NCBI GenBank assembly: GCA_016207445.1
Contig: JACQPS010000362.1
Coordinates: forward strand, 1-8,057
Reading direction: 5' to 3'
From: Gemmatimonadota bacterium
Lineage (GTDB): Bacteria > Gemmatimonadota > Gemmatimonadetes > Longimicrobiales > RSA9
Length of the DNA stretch: 8,057 nucleotides
A model generated the notes under the pieces. That model searched no databases. It saw nothing but the letters and a program-made list of their open reading frames with translations, and was not told the DNA's origin. Made by a program: the position numbers and the translations under genes. Positions 1 to 7,226 of this stretch are shown here, in pieces; positions within the stretch are counted from its first letter, which is position 1; each line of letters opens with the position of its first letter.

Positions 1-20
1 CCCCTGGCCCCTGACCCCTG
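1..20. repeat. C-rich heptad array at window edge
   Basis: The first 20 bases are CCCC tracts spaced by 3 nt. Read on the minus strand they are GGGGTCA/GGGGCCA units, the same as the arrays at 858-890 and 5793-5832. It lies 20 nt beyond the stop codon of the minus-strand hydrolase. In the other intergenic regions a G-rich arm precedes a C-rich arm on the plus strand, so this is probably the right arm of another copy whose left arm is outside the window. Confidence 0.75.
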
Positions 21-40
21 AGGCCGCACAGCAACCATAT

Positions 41-850
41 TCACGCCGGGAGGTGCTCGGTCAGCAGACTCACGATGCCCTCGGGATTGTCCGCGTTCAG
101 CCAGTGCCCACCCGCAAGCGTGTGCAGGTGCGCGCGTCCGTTCCGGCGCCCGGCCTCGCGGATCTTCTCCGTGGCGGCCGCCGTCAGGACGTCGGACTCC
201 GCTGCACGCACGAAATGGATCTGGGCGCCGGCGGGAGGCGCCTCCACGACGTCCCAGAGGTCGGCGCGGGCGAAGTCCTCGAGCAGCTCTTGCATGGCGT
301 CCAGTCGAAAACGCCAGCCGTAGCCGCCGTGCGCGCGTGCGAGGTTGGTGGCCATCCATTGCGCCACCGGCAGCTCGATGCCCTGCTGCTGGAGCGCGCG
401 CACGGCGGCGTCGCGGCTCTCGAACCGATCCGGCAGGCTCCGCAGCACCTCGAGCATCCGCCAGGCGCTGCCGCGCCGCTCGCCGGGAGCGGGCGTGGAA
501 TCGATGATCCAGACGGCGCCGGCAAAGGCGGCCGCGCGCGTGTAGGCGAGCGCGACCTTGCCGCCGAAGGAATGGCCAAGCAGCCCGGCCGGCTCGCCGA
601 TGGCGTCGCCCAGCCGCTGCAGGTCGGCCGCCGCGGCGGCCACCGTGTGCGGCGGCGAGAAGCCCTGCGAAGCGCCGTGCTGCCGCACGTCTACGAGCAC
701 CCCGCCCCATTCCGGGCGCTCGCGCACCACGCGCCGGACGACCGAGGCCCAGTTGCGTCCCGCGCCGTAGATGCCGTGGAGCACGTAGAGCCACTTCCCT
801 GGGGACTCGCCGGGCGCGGTGACTCGCTCGTGGTGGAGCAGCCGCTCCAT
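41..850 (-). CDS. alpha/beta-fold hydrolase
   Basis: Predicted serine hydrolase of the alpha/beta-hydrolase superfamily, 269 aa, a usual single-domain length. An HG oxyanion motif (HGIYGAGRNW) lies at about residues 25-34. The nucleophile elbow GHSFGG is at 92-97 with Ser94. Asp220 (in ESDVL) is the likely acid and His249 (in GGHW) the likely base, so the triad appears complete. The general look resembles YbfF-type esterases, but the substrate cannot be told from sequence. No signal peptide is visible, so it is probably cytoplasmic. The frame stays open upstream to 1126, but that extension is a translation of the G-rich repeat arrays plus unrelated leader. The Met at 850 (MERLLHHERV) just before the HG strand is the sensible start. 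It is divergent from the transsulfuration enzyme gene; the shared upstream region holds the repeat pair. Fold is certain, specific activity unknown. Confidence 0.9.
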   Translation of the reverse strand: MERLLHHERVTAPGESPGKWLYVLHGIYGAGRNWASVVRRVVRERPEWGGVLVDVRQHGASQGFSPPHTVAAAAADLQRLGDAIGEPAGLLGHSFGGKVALAYTRAAAFAGAVWIIDSTPAPGERRGSAWRMLEVLRSLPDRFESRDAAVRALQQQGIELPVAQWMATNLARAHGGYGWRFRLDAMQELLEDFARADLWDVVEAPPAGAQIHFVRAAESDVLTAAATEKIREAGRRNGRAHLHTLAGGHWLNADNPEGIVSLLTEHLPA

Positions 851-857
851 TGACCTC

Positions 858-960
858 CAGGGGTCAGGGGCCAGGGGCCAGGGGTTAGGGAGAAGCAATG
901 AGACAGGGATCATCGACGAAACGCGAAAAAGCTGACCCCTGACCCCTGATCCCTGGCCCT
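858..960. repeat. Inverted pair of G-rich/C-rich heptad arrays
   Basis: The left arm (858-890) has GGGG tracts at 860, 867, 874 and 881 with 3-nt spacers TCA, CCA, CCA, followed by TTAGGG. The right arm (about 931-960) is the same unit inverted (CCCCTGA, then CCCTGAT and CCCTGG). Between them is about 40 nt of A-rich sequence. Positions 858-885 are identical (28 nt) to 5793-5820, and 931-955 are identical (25 nt) to 5903-5927, so this and the element at 5791-5935 are copies of one family. It sits between divergent genes, 8 nt upstream of the hydrolase start codon. The arms could fold into a long hairpin. No U-tract follows, so it does not look like a standard intrinsic terminator. Confidence 0.88.
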
Positions 961-1116
961 TTCGCTTGCGCAGGAAAGGCGCAGCCGCCCGGCAAGATGG
1001 CCCGGGCCCCGAACACGCGGCAACGGCGTCGCCCCCCATTGCCGCACGTGCCGCCCTGCCCTTATTTTGGGGGTCCTCTGCGAAGTCGCGATCCCGCCAA
1101 AGGATTGGCTTTCCCG
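961..1116. other. Divergent leader, no promoter recognised
   Basis: This is the rest of the gap between the right repeat arm and the transsulfuration gene. I see no convincing -35/-10 pair, riboswitch core or T-box on either strand. A small inverted repeat (TGCGC at 967-971 and GCGCA at 979-983, 7-nt loop) and a short AT-rich patch near 1070 (TTATTTT) are the only structure noted. An AAGGA at 1100-1104 is 12 nt from the ATG and could be a weak ribosome binding site. Confidence 0.3.
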
Positions 1117-2274
1117 ATGACGGCAAACGAGCACCGCTTCGCCACGCGCGCCGTGCACGCCGGGCAGGAGCCGGACCCGACGACCGGTGCCATCATGCCG
1201 CCCGTCTACCAGACCTCGACGTACGTACAGGAGGCGTTGGGAAAGCCGCGCAGGGGTTACGAGTACGCTCGCGTCCAGAACCCGACGCGCGAGGCGATGG
1301 AGGCGAACATCGCGGCGCTCGAGGGCGCCCGGCACGGCGTCGCCTTCGCCAGCGGGCTCGCCGCCATCGAGGCGGTGGTCAAGCGGCTATCGGCGGGCGA
1401 CCACATCGTCTCCGAGGAGAACACCTACGGCGGCACGCACCGCATGTTCACGCAAGTGCTCGCGCGCCTGGGCCTCGAGTTCACGTTCGTCGACAGCCGG
1501 GACCCGGACAACGTCCGGCGCGCGCTCCTGCCGAACACCCGCCTCGTGCACCTGGAGACGCCGACCAACCCGATGATGCGGCTCGCGGACCTGCGGGCGA
1601 TTGCGGCCATCGCGCACGACGCCGGCGCCCTGGTCGCCGTCGACAACACCTTCGCCACGCCGTACAACCAGCGGCCGCTCGAGCTGGGCGCGGACATCGT
1701 CGTGCATTCCAGCACCAAGTACCTGAACGGCCACTCGGACGTGGTCGGCGGCGTCGTCGTCACCAACGATGAGCAGGTCGCGACCGACCTGCGCTTCCTG
1801 CAGAAGTCGACGGGGGCGATCCCCGGTCCCTGGGACTGCTGGCTGATCCTGCGCGGCACGAAGACGCTGCACCTGCGCATGGAGGCGCACAACCGCAGTG
1901 GGCAGCGCATCGCGGAGTTCCTCGAGCGGCACCCGCGTGTCGAGGCCGTGAACTATCCGGGCCTGCCCTCGCATCCGCAGCACGAGCTGGCGCGCCGGCA
2001 GATGTGCGGCTTCACCGGCATGCTCAGCGTCGAGCTCGGCTCGCTGGAGCGGGCTCGCAAATTCGCCGAGGGCACGCGTCTGTTCGCGCTCGGTGAGAGC
2101 CTGGGCGGCGTCGAGAGCCTGATCGGCCACCCCGCCCTGATGACGCACGCGACGGTGGCCAGGGAGCGGCGCACGGCCATGGGCATCACCGACGGGCTGG
2201 TGCGTCTTTCGGTCGGCGTCGAGGACCCGGAGGACCTGATCGAGGATCTCGACCAGGCGCTGCAGCGGGTCTGA
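1117..2274 (+). CDS. Cystathionine gamma-lyase/synthase family PLP enzyme
   Basis: PLP-dependent enzyme of the Cys/Met metabolism (transsulfuration) family, 385 aa, typical length (about 380-400). Family members make or cleave cystathionine, or sulfhydrylate activated homoserine, in the cytoplasm as tetramers. Visible motifs are YARVQNPTR near 49-57 (phosphate/substrate loop from the neighbouring subunit), SGLAAIEAV, the ETPTNP segment, VDNTFATP with the PLP-pyridine Asp, and SSTKYLNGH with the Schiff-base lysine at Lys201. The C-terminal block ESLGGVESLI...MTHA...RLSVGVED is diagnostic of the family. The RERR and GITDGL stretch resembles bacterial cystathionine gamma-lyases (MccB-like), but gamma-synthase (MetB-like) cannot be excluded by eye, so no symbol is given. 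The Met at 1117 is preferred to an upstream ATG at 997 because homologues begin a few residues before the FATRAVHAG motif. The permease gene starts 3 nt after its stop, suggesting co-transcription with a functionally unrelated transporter. Confidence 0.9.
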   Translation: MTANEHRFATRAVHAGQEPDPTTGAIMPPVYQTSTYVQEALGKPRRGYEYARVQNPTREAMEANIAALEGARHGVAFASGLAAIEAVVKRLSAGDHIVSEENTYGGTHRMFTQVLARLGLEFTFVDSRDPDNVRRALLPNTRLVHLETPTNPMMRLADLRAIAAIAHDAGALVAVDNTFATPYNQRPLELGADIVVHSSTKYLNGHSDVVGGVVVTNDEQVATDLRFLQKSTGAIPGPWDCWLILRGTKTLHLRMEAHNRSGQRIAEFLERHPRVEAVNYPGLPSHPQHELARRQMCGFTGMLSVELGSLERARKFAEGTRLFALGESLGGVESLIGHPALMTHATVARERRTAMGITDGLVRLSVGVEDPEDLIEDLDQALQRV

Positions 2275-2277
2275 GCC

Positions 2278-3066
2278 ATGCTCGTTCGCACGCTGGAATC
2301 GCTCGGCCGCGGCACGCGCACACGCGGGTACCGCTACATCGACCGGATCCGCTACGTGGGCGCGATCCTGCGCTCCGCGCTGCATTATCCGGCCACGACC
2401 CGGCCGCTCGGCCTGCGCGTCATCCTGAACCAGATCCGCTTCACCGCGGTGCAGGCGCTGCCGTTTCTGAGCACCATCGCGCTGGTGATCGGGGTGACGG
2501 TCATCGTGCAGGCGGTGGCGCAGCGGATGTTCGGCCTGTCCGACATCCTGGGCCGCATATTGGTGACGGTGGTCGTGCGCGAGCTGGGGCCGCTGCTCAC
2601 GGCGATCATCGTGATCGGCCGGTCGGGGACGGCGATCGCTGCGGAGCTCGCCACCGATGGCGTGCTGGGCGAGACCGAGGCGATGGAGTCGATGGGCGTC
2701 GACCCGCTCCAGTACCTGGTCGCGCCGCGCGTGATCGGCGGCGCGATCTCGGTGGCGCTGCTGACGATCTACTTCGACACGATCACGCTGGTGGGCGGGT
2801 CGCTCTTCGCCTGGATGCTGGGCGAGGTCTCGCTCAACGAGTATTTTTCTTCGCTTCGTCTCGCGCTCCAGCCCAGTGACCTGTGGATCACGCTGATCAA
2901 AGGCGGGCTGTTCGGCGCGGGCATCGCGACCCTGTGCAGTTATGAGGGGCTGATCGGCGGGAAGAAGCCGACCGACATCCCGCAGTGCGTGACGCGCGGC
3001 GTGGTGGCTTCGATCCTGTTCGTCTTCCTGGTCTCGACCATCTTCTCGCTGGTCCTGTACGCGTGA
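2278..3066 (+). CDS. MlaE/YrbE-type ABC transporter permease
   Basis: Inner-membrane permease of the MlaE family, 262 aa, the usual length. In Mla/MCE systems two copies form the membrane core that passes phospholipid between the MCE ring and the bilayer, with a cytoplasmic ATPase dimer below. An N-terminal amphipathic interface segment (about 20-50) precedes the hydrophobic segments near 55-80, 90-120, 145-180, 200-220 and 240-262. The family signature is clear: RELGPLL at 101-107, an IGRSG..IAAELAT stretch, then an EAMESMGVDP coupling segment with Asp142 and Pro143, and YLVAPR after it. The coupling region that normally docks on the ATPase therefore looks intact. The C-terminal YEGL...TRGVVASI block also matches the family. 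The start is 3 nt after the previous stop with no strong ribosome binding site, so translational coupling is likely. Its stop codon overlaps the GTG start of the ATPase homologue (GTGA). Confidence 0.95.
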   Translation: MLVRTLESLGRGTRTRGYRYIDRIRYVGAILRSALHYPATTRPLGLRVILNQIRFTAVQALPFLSTIALVIGVTVIVQAVAQRMFGLSDILGRILVTVVVRELGPLLTAIIVIGRSGTAIAAELATDGVLGETEAMESMGVDPLQYLVAPRVIGGAISVALLTIYFDTITLVGGSLFAWMLGEVSLNEYFSSLRLALQPSDLWITLIKGGLFGAGIATLCSYEGLIGGKKPTDIPQCVTRGVVASILFVFLVSTIFSLVLYA

Positions 3067-3740
3067 GCGCCGCGATCCGCCTCGAGGGCGTGGTCCCGCC
3101 GCCGCCGTGCGGCGATTGGCCGGGGCCGCTGGACCTGGAAATCACCGAAGGCGTGTTCTGCGTCATCTGCACGCCGGCGGCGCTGACGGGGCCGTTGCTG
3201 CGGCTGTGCGCCGGCCTGCTCGAGCCCACGCAGGGGCGGGTGCACGTGCTCGGCGTGGAACCGGCCAGGCTGGACCGGCGCGAGGCGCAGCAGTTCCGCC
3301 GCAATCTGGGGGTGGCGCTGCAGCCCGGCGGGTTGATCAGCAATCTCACGATTCGCATGAACGTGATCGTGCCGCTGCTCTACAGCGGCGCGGCCGATCT
3401 GGATACCGCGAGCCGGCGCGCGGACGAGACGCTGGCGGCGGCGGGGCTGGCCAGTTGGGCGAACTTCCGCCCGGCGGACGTGCCGCCGGATGTGCGGCGG
3501 GAAGCGGTGGTCGCGCGCGCGATCGCGCGCGACCCGGAGCTGCTCCTGCTCGAGGACCCGGTGGCATCGCTGCGCACGTCGCAGGCCGCCTGGCTCATCG
3601 ACCTGTGCCGCCAGAAGGCGCGCACCGCACTCATCGCCCTGCCGGAACCGAACGGCCTGCTGGCGCAGTTCGCGGACATGTCCGCGTCCTGGGACGAGCA
3701 GGGATTGCAGGTGACAAGCCATGAAGTGGGAATCGTCTGA
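3063..3740 (+). CDS. Degenerate MlaF-like ABC ATPase homologue (pseudo-ATPase)
   Basis: Full-length ABC nucleotide-binding-domain homologue, 225 aa from a GTG start whose GTGA overlaps the permease stop. Position and layout match MlaF, the ATPase of Mla/MCE lipid transporters. Fold-level landmarks are kept: LLRLCAGLLEPTQG (45-58) after the P-loop position, LGVALQPGGL with Q-loop Gln87, VVARAIARDPELLLLEDP (149-166). The catalytic motifs are not. The Walker A slot reads CTPAALTG (36-43), with no GxxGxGK[S/T]; its lysine position is Thr42 and the following Ser/Thr is Gly43. The LSGGQ slot is VPPDV (140-144). Walker B ends LLLLED, so Asp-Glu is reversed to Glu164-Asp165. The D-loop Asp is absent (SLRTS), and the switch His position lies in LPEP (193-196). 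The A-loop region is a run of prolines (12-15). No stop or frameshift interrupts the gene, and no other frame restores a P-loop. ATP hydrolysis is unlikely; a structural or regulatory role is inferred. The family is certain, the loss is read directly, the role is open. Confidence 0.85.
   Translation: MSAAIRLEGVVPPPPCGDWPGPLDLEITEGVFCVICTPAALTGPLLRLCAGLLEPTQGRVHVLGVEPARLDRREAQQFRRNLGVALQPGGLISNLTIRMNVIVPLLYSGAADLDTASRRADETLAAAGLASWANFRPADVPPDVRREAVVARAIARDPELLLLEDPVASLRTSQAAWLIDLCRQKARTALIALPEPNGLLAQFADMSASWDEQGLQVTSHEVGIV
3709..3714 (+). promoter_or_regulatory. Ribosome binding site for MCE gene
   Basis: AGGTGA lies 6 nt before the ATG at 3721 and matches part of the anti-Shine-Dalgarno complement. 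It sits inside the 3' end of the ATPase homologue gene and supports the overlapping start at 3721. Confidence 0.6.
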
Positions 3741-4671
3741 CCTCTGGGTCGGTACCGTCGTCGTGACGGCGATCCTGATCGTGGCGGCGGCGCTGCTGTG
3801 GCTCTCGCCCGCCATCGCGCAGCGCACCTACGCGATCTGGACGGAATTCGAGGACGCGAGCGGCATCGCCGAGCAATCGCCGGTCAACTTGCGGGGGTTC
3901 GCCATCGGGCGGGTCGGCTCCATCCGGCCTCGCATCGACGACGCCGGCAACCTCAGGTTCCGCGTCCGCCTCGACATCCGCTGGCGGCTCGCGTCCGGGG
4001 ATTCCCTGTACGTGTACGAGGGCACGCGCGCGCGCCTCGTCCCGCCGCCCATGATCGGCAACGGCTACATCGTGCTCGAACTGCCCGAGCGGCTCGGCCG
4101 GCGGCTCGAGCCGGGCGCGGAGATCCCGGGCATGCGCACGGGCGACATGCTGGGGCGCGTGCAGGCGCTGACCAGCGATACGGGCATGATCCTGCAGACG
4201 GTCGCGACCACGCGCGTCCTGCTCGACAGCCTGGTGCGCGCGGTCGGCCTCGCCAACAACATGATGGTCCAGGTCACAGGGCAGGTTCCGCCCATCATGC
4301 AGCAGCTGCACGCACAGTTCGATCTCGCCCAGGCGTTGACGGAGGACCTGCGTACGCAGGTCTCGACCATCAGCCCCATGGCCGTGGCGAGCATCGACAC
4401 CGCCACCATGCTGCTGGCCGACTCGCGCCGGCTCGTGCTGGACCTGAACCGGCTCCTGGCCGCGCGCGAGCCCGAGATCGGCGGCATCCTGGCCAACCTG
4501 GACAGCACGACCCTGCTGCTGCACCACTTCGTGCGGCAGGTCTCCGCCCGCCCCTGGAAAATGCTCACGGGTGTCCAGCCGCCCGCGGGGCTGAACCCCC
4601 CAGCCGCCACCAAGGCTTCCGGGAACAACGACGGGAAGAAGGAGGAAACTCCGGCCCCCATCCGGCCGTAG
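3721..4671 (+). CDS. MCE-domain (MlaD-like) lipid transport protein
   Basis: MCE-family substrate-binding/tether protein, 316 aa, the periplasmic partner of an MlaE permease. A short cytoplasmic start (MKWESSD) is followed by one transmembrane segment at 8-29 and an MCE domain at about 36-115, with the typical YAIWTEFEDASGIAEQSPV entry and LRGFAIGRVGSI strand pair. A helical stretch follows (about 140-270), likely the coiled part that extends across the periplasm. Near 280, the SARPWKMLTG segment resembles the RRRPW..L..G ending seen in many MCE proteins. The last 25 or so residues are Pro/Ala/Lys-rich and probably disordered. MCE proteins form hexameric rings that carry lipid. The gene overlaps the ATPase homologue by 20 nt. 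No MlaB, MlaC or MlaA homologue is in the window; the operon appears to end here, with a repeat element beginning 9 nt after the stop. Confidence 0.93.
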   Translation: MKWESSDLWVGTVVVTAILIVAAALLWLSPAIAQRTYAIWTEFEDASGIAEQSPVNLRGFAIGRVGSIRPRIDDAGNLRFRVRLDIRWRLASGDSLYVYEGTRARLVPPPMIGNGYIVLELPERLGRRLEPGAEIPGMRTGDMLGRVQALTSDTGMILQTVATTRVLLDSLVRAVGLANNMMVQVTGQVPPIMQQLHAQFDLAQALTEDLRTQVSTISPMAVASIDTATMLLADSRRLVLDLNRLLAAREPEIGGILANLDSTTLLLHHFVRQVSARPWKMLTGVQPPAGLNPPAATKASGNNDGKKEETPAPIRP

Positions 4672-4679
4672 GGCAGAGA

Positions 4680-4749
4680 CAGGGGTCGGGGGTCAGGGGT
4701 CAGGGATTAGAATCAGGCCACCACGAAACGGCGGTCCCCAATCCCCAAG
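4680..4749. repeat. Third, degenerate G-rich/C-rich repeat element
   Basis: The G-rich arm at 4680-4708 has GGGG or GGGGG tracts at 4682, 4688 and 4695 and then GGG at 4703, separated by TC/TCA spacers. A weaker C-rich arm follows at 4735-4748 (CCCC tracts at 4736 and 4743 split by AAT). This fills most of the 127-nt gap between the MCE gene and the M48 peptidase. It is the same unit as the elements at 858-960 and 5791-5935 but more diverged. The inner part shares the octamer ACGAAACG with the loop of the first element (around 917 and 4723). Confidence 0.7.
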
Positions 4750-4786
4750 CGCTGCTCCGCTACTCACTACTCATACTCGCTACGCC

Positions 4787-4790
4787 GGAG
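4787..4790 (+). promoter_or_regulatory. Ribosome binding site for M48 peptidase
   Basis: GGAG lies 8 nt before the ATG at 4799, supporting that start. Confidence 0.5.
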
Positions 4791-4798
4791 CCGACCCC

Positions 4799-5788
4799 AT
4801 GCCGGACGAAAGCCCGCGCCTGCGCCGCATCCTGCGCGAGATCAGCCCCAGCACCTGGGAGCACCCGGCGGACCGGGCCGCGCTGGCCGCGCTGCGGCGC
4901 ATTCCCGTATTCGACGAGGTGCTGCGTAAGGTCTTCGGCCTCTTCGGTGAGAAGCCGATCCGCCTCGCCTTCCAGGCCAACGCGGTGCGCGTCTCACCCC
5001 GGCAGTTCCCGCACGTCCACGAGCGGTACGTCGAGGTGCTGGAGACGCTGGATGCGCCGGCGCACTACGAGCTGTTCGTCTCGCAGACGCCGCTGGTGAA
5101 CGCCGGCGCCTACGGCATGGACCGGCCGTTCATCGTGCTGAACTCGGGCAGCCTCCGTCTGCTGGACGAAGACGAGCTCACGTACCTGCTCGGGCACGAG
5201 GTCGGACACATCCTGTCGGGCCACGTCCTCTACCGGACCATGCTCGTCCTGCTGATCCAGCTCGCGCAGCAGGGCTTTCCCATCGTGGGACTCGCCGCCC
5301 GCATCATACTGGTCGCGCTGCTCGAGTGGGGGCGCAAGAGCGAGCTGTCCGCGGATCGCGCCGGGCTCCTGGCCGTGCAGCAACCGGAAGCGGCGCTGCG
5401 CACGATGATGAAGCTCGCGGGCGGCGGCGAGCCGGCCGAGAACGACCTGAACGAGTTCCTCCAGCAGGCCGAGGAGTACCGCAAGGGCGGCGACGTAGCC
5501 GACGCCGTATTCAAGGTGCTCAACCTGATGGCCACCACGCACCCGTTCCACGTGTTGCGCACGGCGGAGCTGCGCGACTGGATCGAGGCGGGCGCTTACG
5601 ACCGGGTGCTGCGCGGCGAGTACCGCCGGCGCTCGGAGGAGCCCCAGCCGTACGCGCAGGACCTGGCCGCCGCAGCCCACGCCTACGCCGAGGAGGCGCA
5701 GTCCCTGGTCGACCAGGTGAGCGGTGCCGTGGGCGATGCCGCCCGCAAGATCCGCGAGGCGTTCGCGGAGGGGTGGAAGAAGCAGTAG
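4799..5788 (+). CDS. M48-family zinc metallopeptidase
   Basis: Predicted gluzincin protease of family M48, 329 aa. The zinc site is complete: HEVGH at 133-137 gives two His ligands and the catalytic Glu134, and the third ligand is Glu182 in the SELSADRAG block (Asp186 is the conserved Asp of the ExxxD pattern). A hydrophobic stretch at about 145-178 sits between the two motifs, as in many M48 proteins, and could associate with membrane. There is no N-terminal signal peptide. The N-terminal 100 residues place a substrate-binding domain before the zinc site. The C-terminal 40 residues (about 290-329) look like an amphipathic, Ala-rich helix. The substrate is unknown; M48 relatives work in envelope protein quality control (HtpX, BepA types). 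Proximity to the Mla-like operon hints at an envelope role but a repeat element separates them, so it may be transcribed alone. Confidence 0.9.
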   Translation: MPDESPRLRRILREISPSTWEHPADRAALAALRRIPVFDEVLRKVFGLFGEKPIRLAFQANAVRVSPRQFPHVHERYVEVLETLDAPAHYELFVSQTPLVNAGAYGMDRPFIVLNSGSLRLLDEDELTYLLGHEVGHILSGHVLYRTMLVLLIQLAQQGFPIVGLAARIILVALLEWGRKSELSADRAGLLAVQQPEAALRTMMKLAGGGEPAENDLNEFLQQAEEYRKGGDVADAVFKVLNLMATTHPFHVLRTAELRDWIEAGAYDRVLRGEYRRRSEEPQPYAQDLAAAAHAYAEEAQSLVDQVSGAVGDAARKIREAFAEGWKKQ

Positions 5789-5790
5789 GA

Positions 5791-5935
5791 GTCAGGGGTC
5801 AGGGGCCAGGGGCCAGGGGTCAGGGATCAGGGATTTGGCAATCAGGTCAGGCTTGATCTCCAAGCACTCCCGCAGCAAACTGCCGCGTGCCCGGCGACTC
5901 ATGCTGACCCCTGACCCCTGATCCCTGACCCCTGC
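5791..5935. repeat. Large inverted pair of heptad arrays
   Basis: The left arm (5792-5835) has GGGG tracts at 5795, 5802, 5809 and 5816, then GGG at 5823 and 5830. The right arm (5903-5935) is the inverted unit with C tracts at 5908, 5915, 5923 and 5929. About 67 nt of non-repetitive sequence lie between. The left arm shares 28 identical nt with the element at 858, and the right arm shares 25 identical nt with its right arm. It fills the entire 148-nt gap, starting 2 nt after the M48 stop codon and ending 1 nt before the purD TTG. No U-tract follows either arm. Confidence 0.9.
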
Positions 5936-5936
5936 A

Positions 5937-7209
<1,273 letters not shown>

Positions 7210-7226
<17 letters not shown>

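Noticed and set aside
858..960. CRISPR array
   Set aside because: Units are 7 nt with no unique spacers of 25-40 nt, and the arrays are inverted.
961..1116. SAM or T-box type regulatory RNA before the transsulfuration gene
   Set aside because: No recognisable SAM riboswitch or T-box core was seen; the leader is short and lacks the conserved patterns.
997..1116. Upstream ATG start at 997 for the transsulfuration enzyme
   Set aside because: It adds 40 Arg/Pro-rich residues unlike the family; the Met at 1117 places the protein at normal length.
851..1126. Extension of the hydrolase reading frame upstream to 1126 (92 extra residues)
   Set aside because: The extension translates both G-rich/C-rich repeat arms (RGQGSGVRGQ-like peptide) and a low-complexity leader. 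The Met at 850 lies next to the first conserved strand.
1387..2385. Long minus-strand reading frame opposite the transsulfuration gene
   Set aside because: It is an antisense shadow of a clearly conserved gene in GC-rich DNA, with Arg/Val/Ala-biased composition and no recognisable domain.
3514..3531. An 18-bp palindrome of alternating CG around GATC
   Set aside because: It lies inside the ATPase homologue where codons for Ala-Arg-Ala-Ile-Ala-Arg in very GC-rich DNA produce it; no sign of a separate function.
3107..3724. A frameshifted rescue of the missing Walker A in the ATPase homologue
   Set aside because: I read the other plus frame through the P-loop position; it gives an Ala/Arg/Gly-rich shadow with no GxxGxGKS/T, so the loss is not a simple compensating frameshift.
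5792..5935. Intrinsic terminator
   Set aside because: The inverted arms could form a stem, but neither side has a U-tract, and the loop is about 67 nt.
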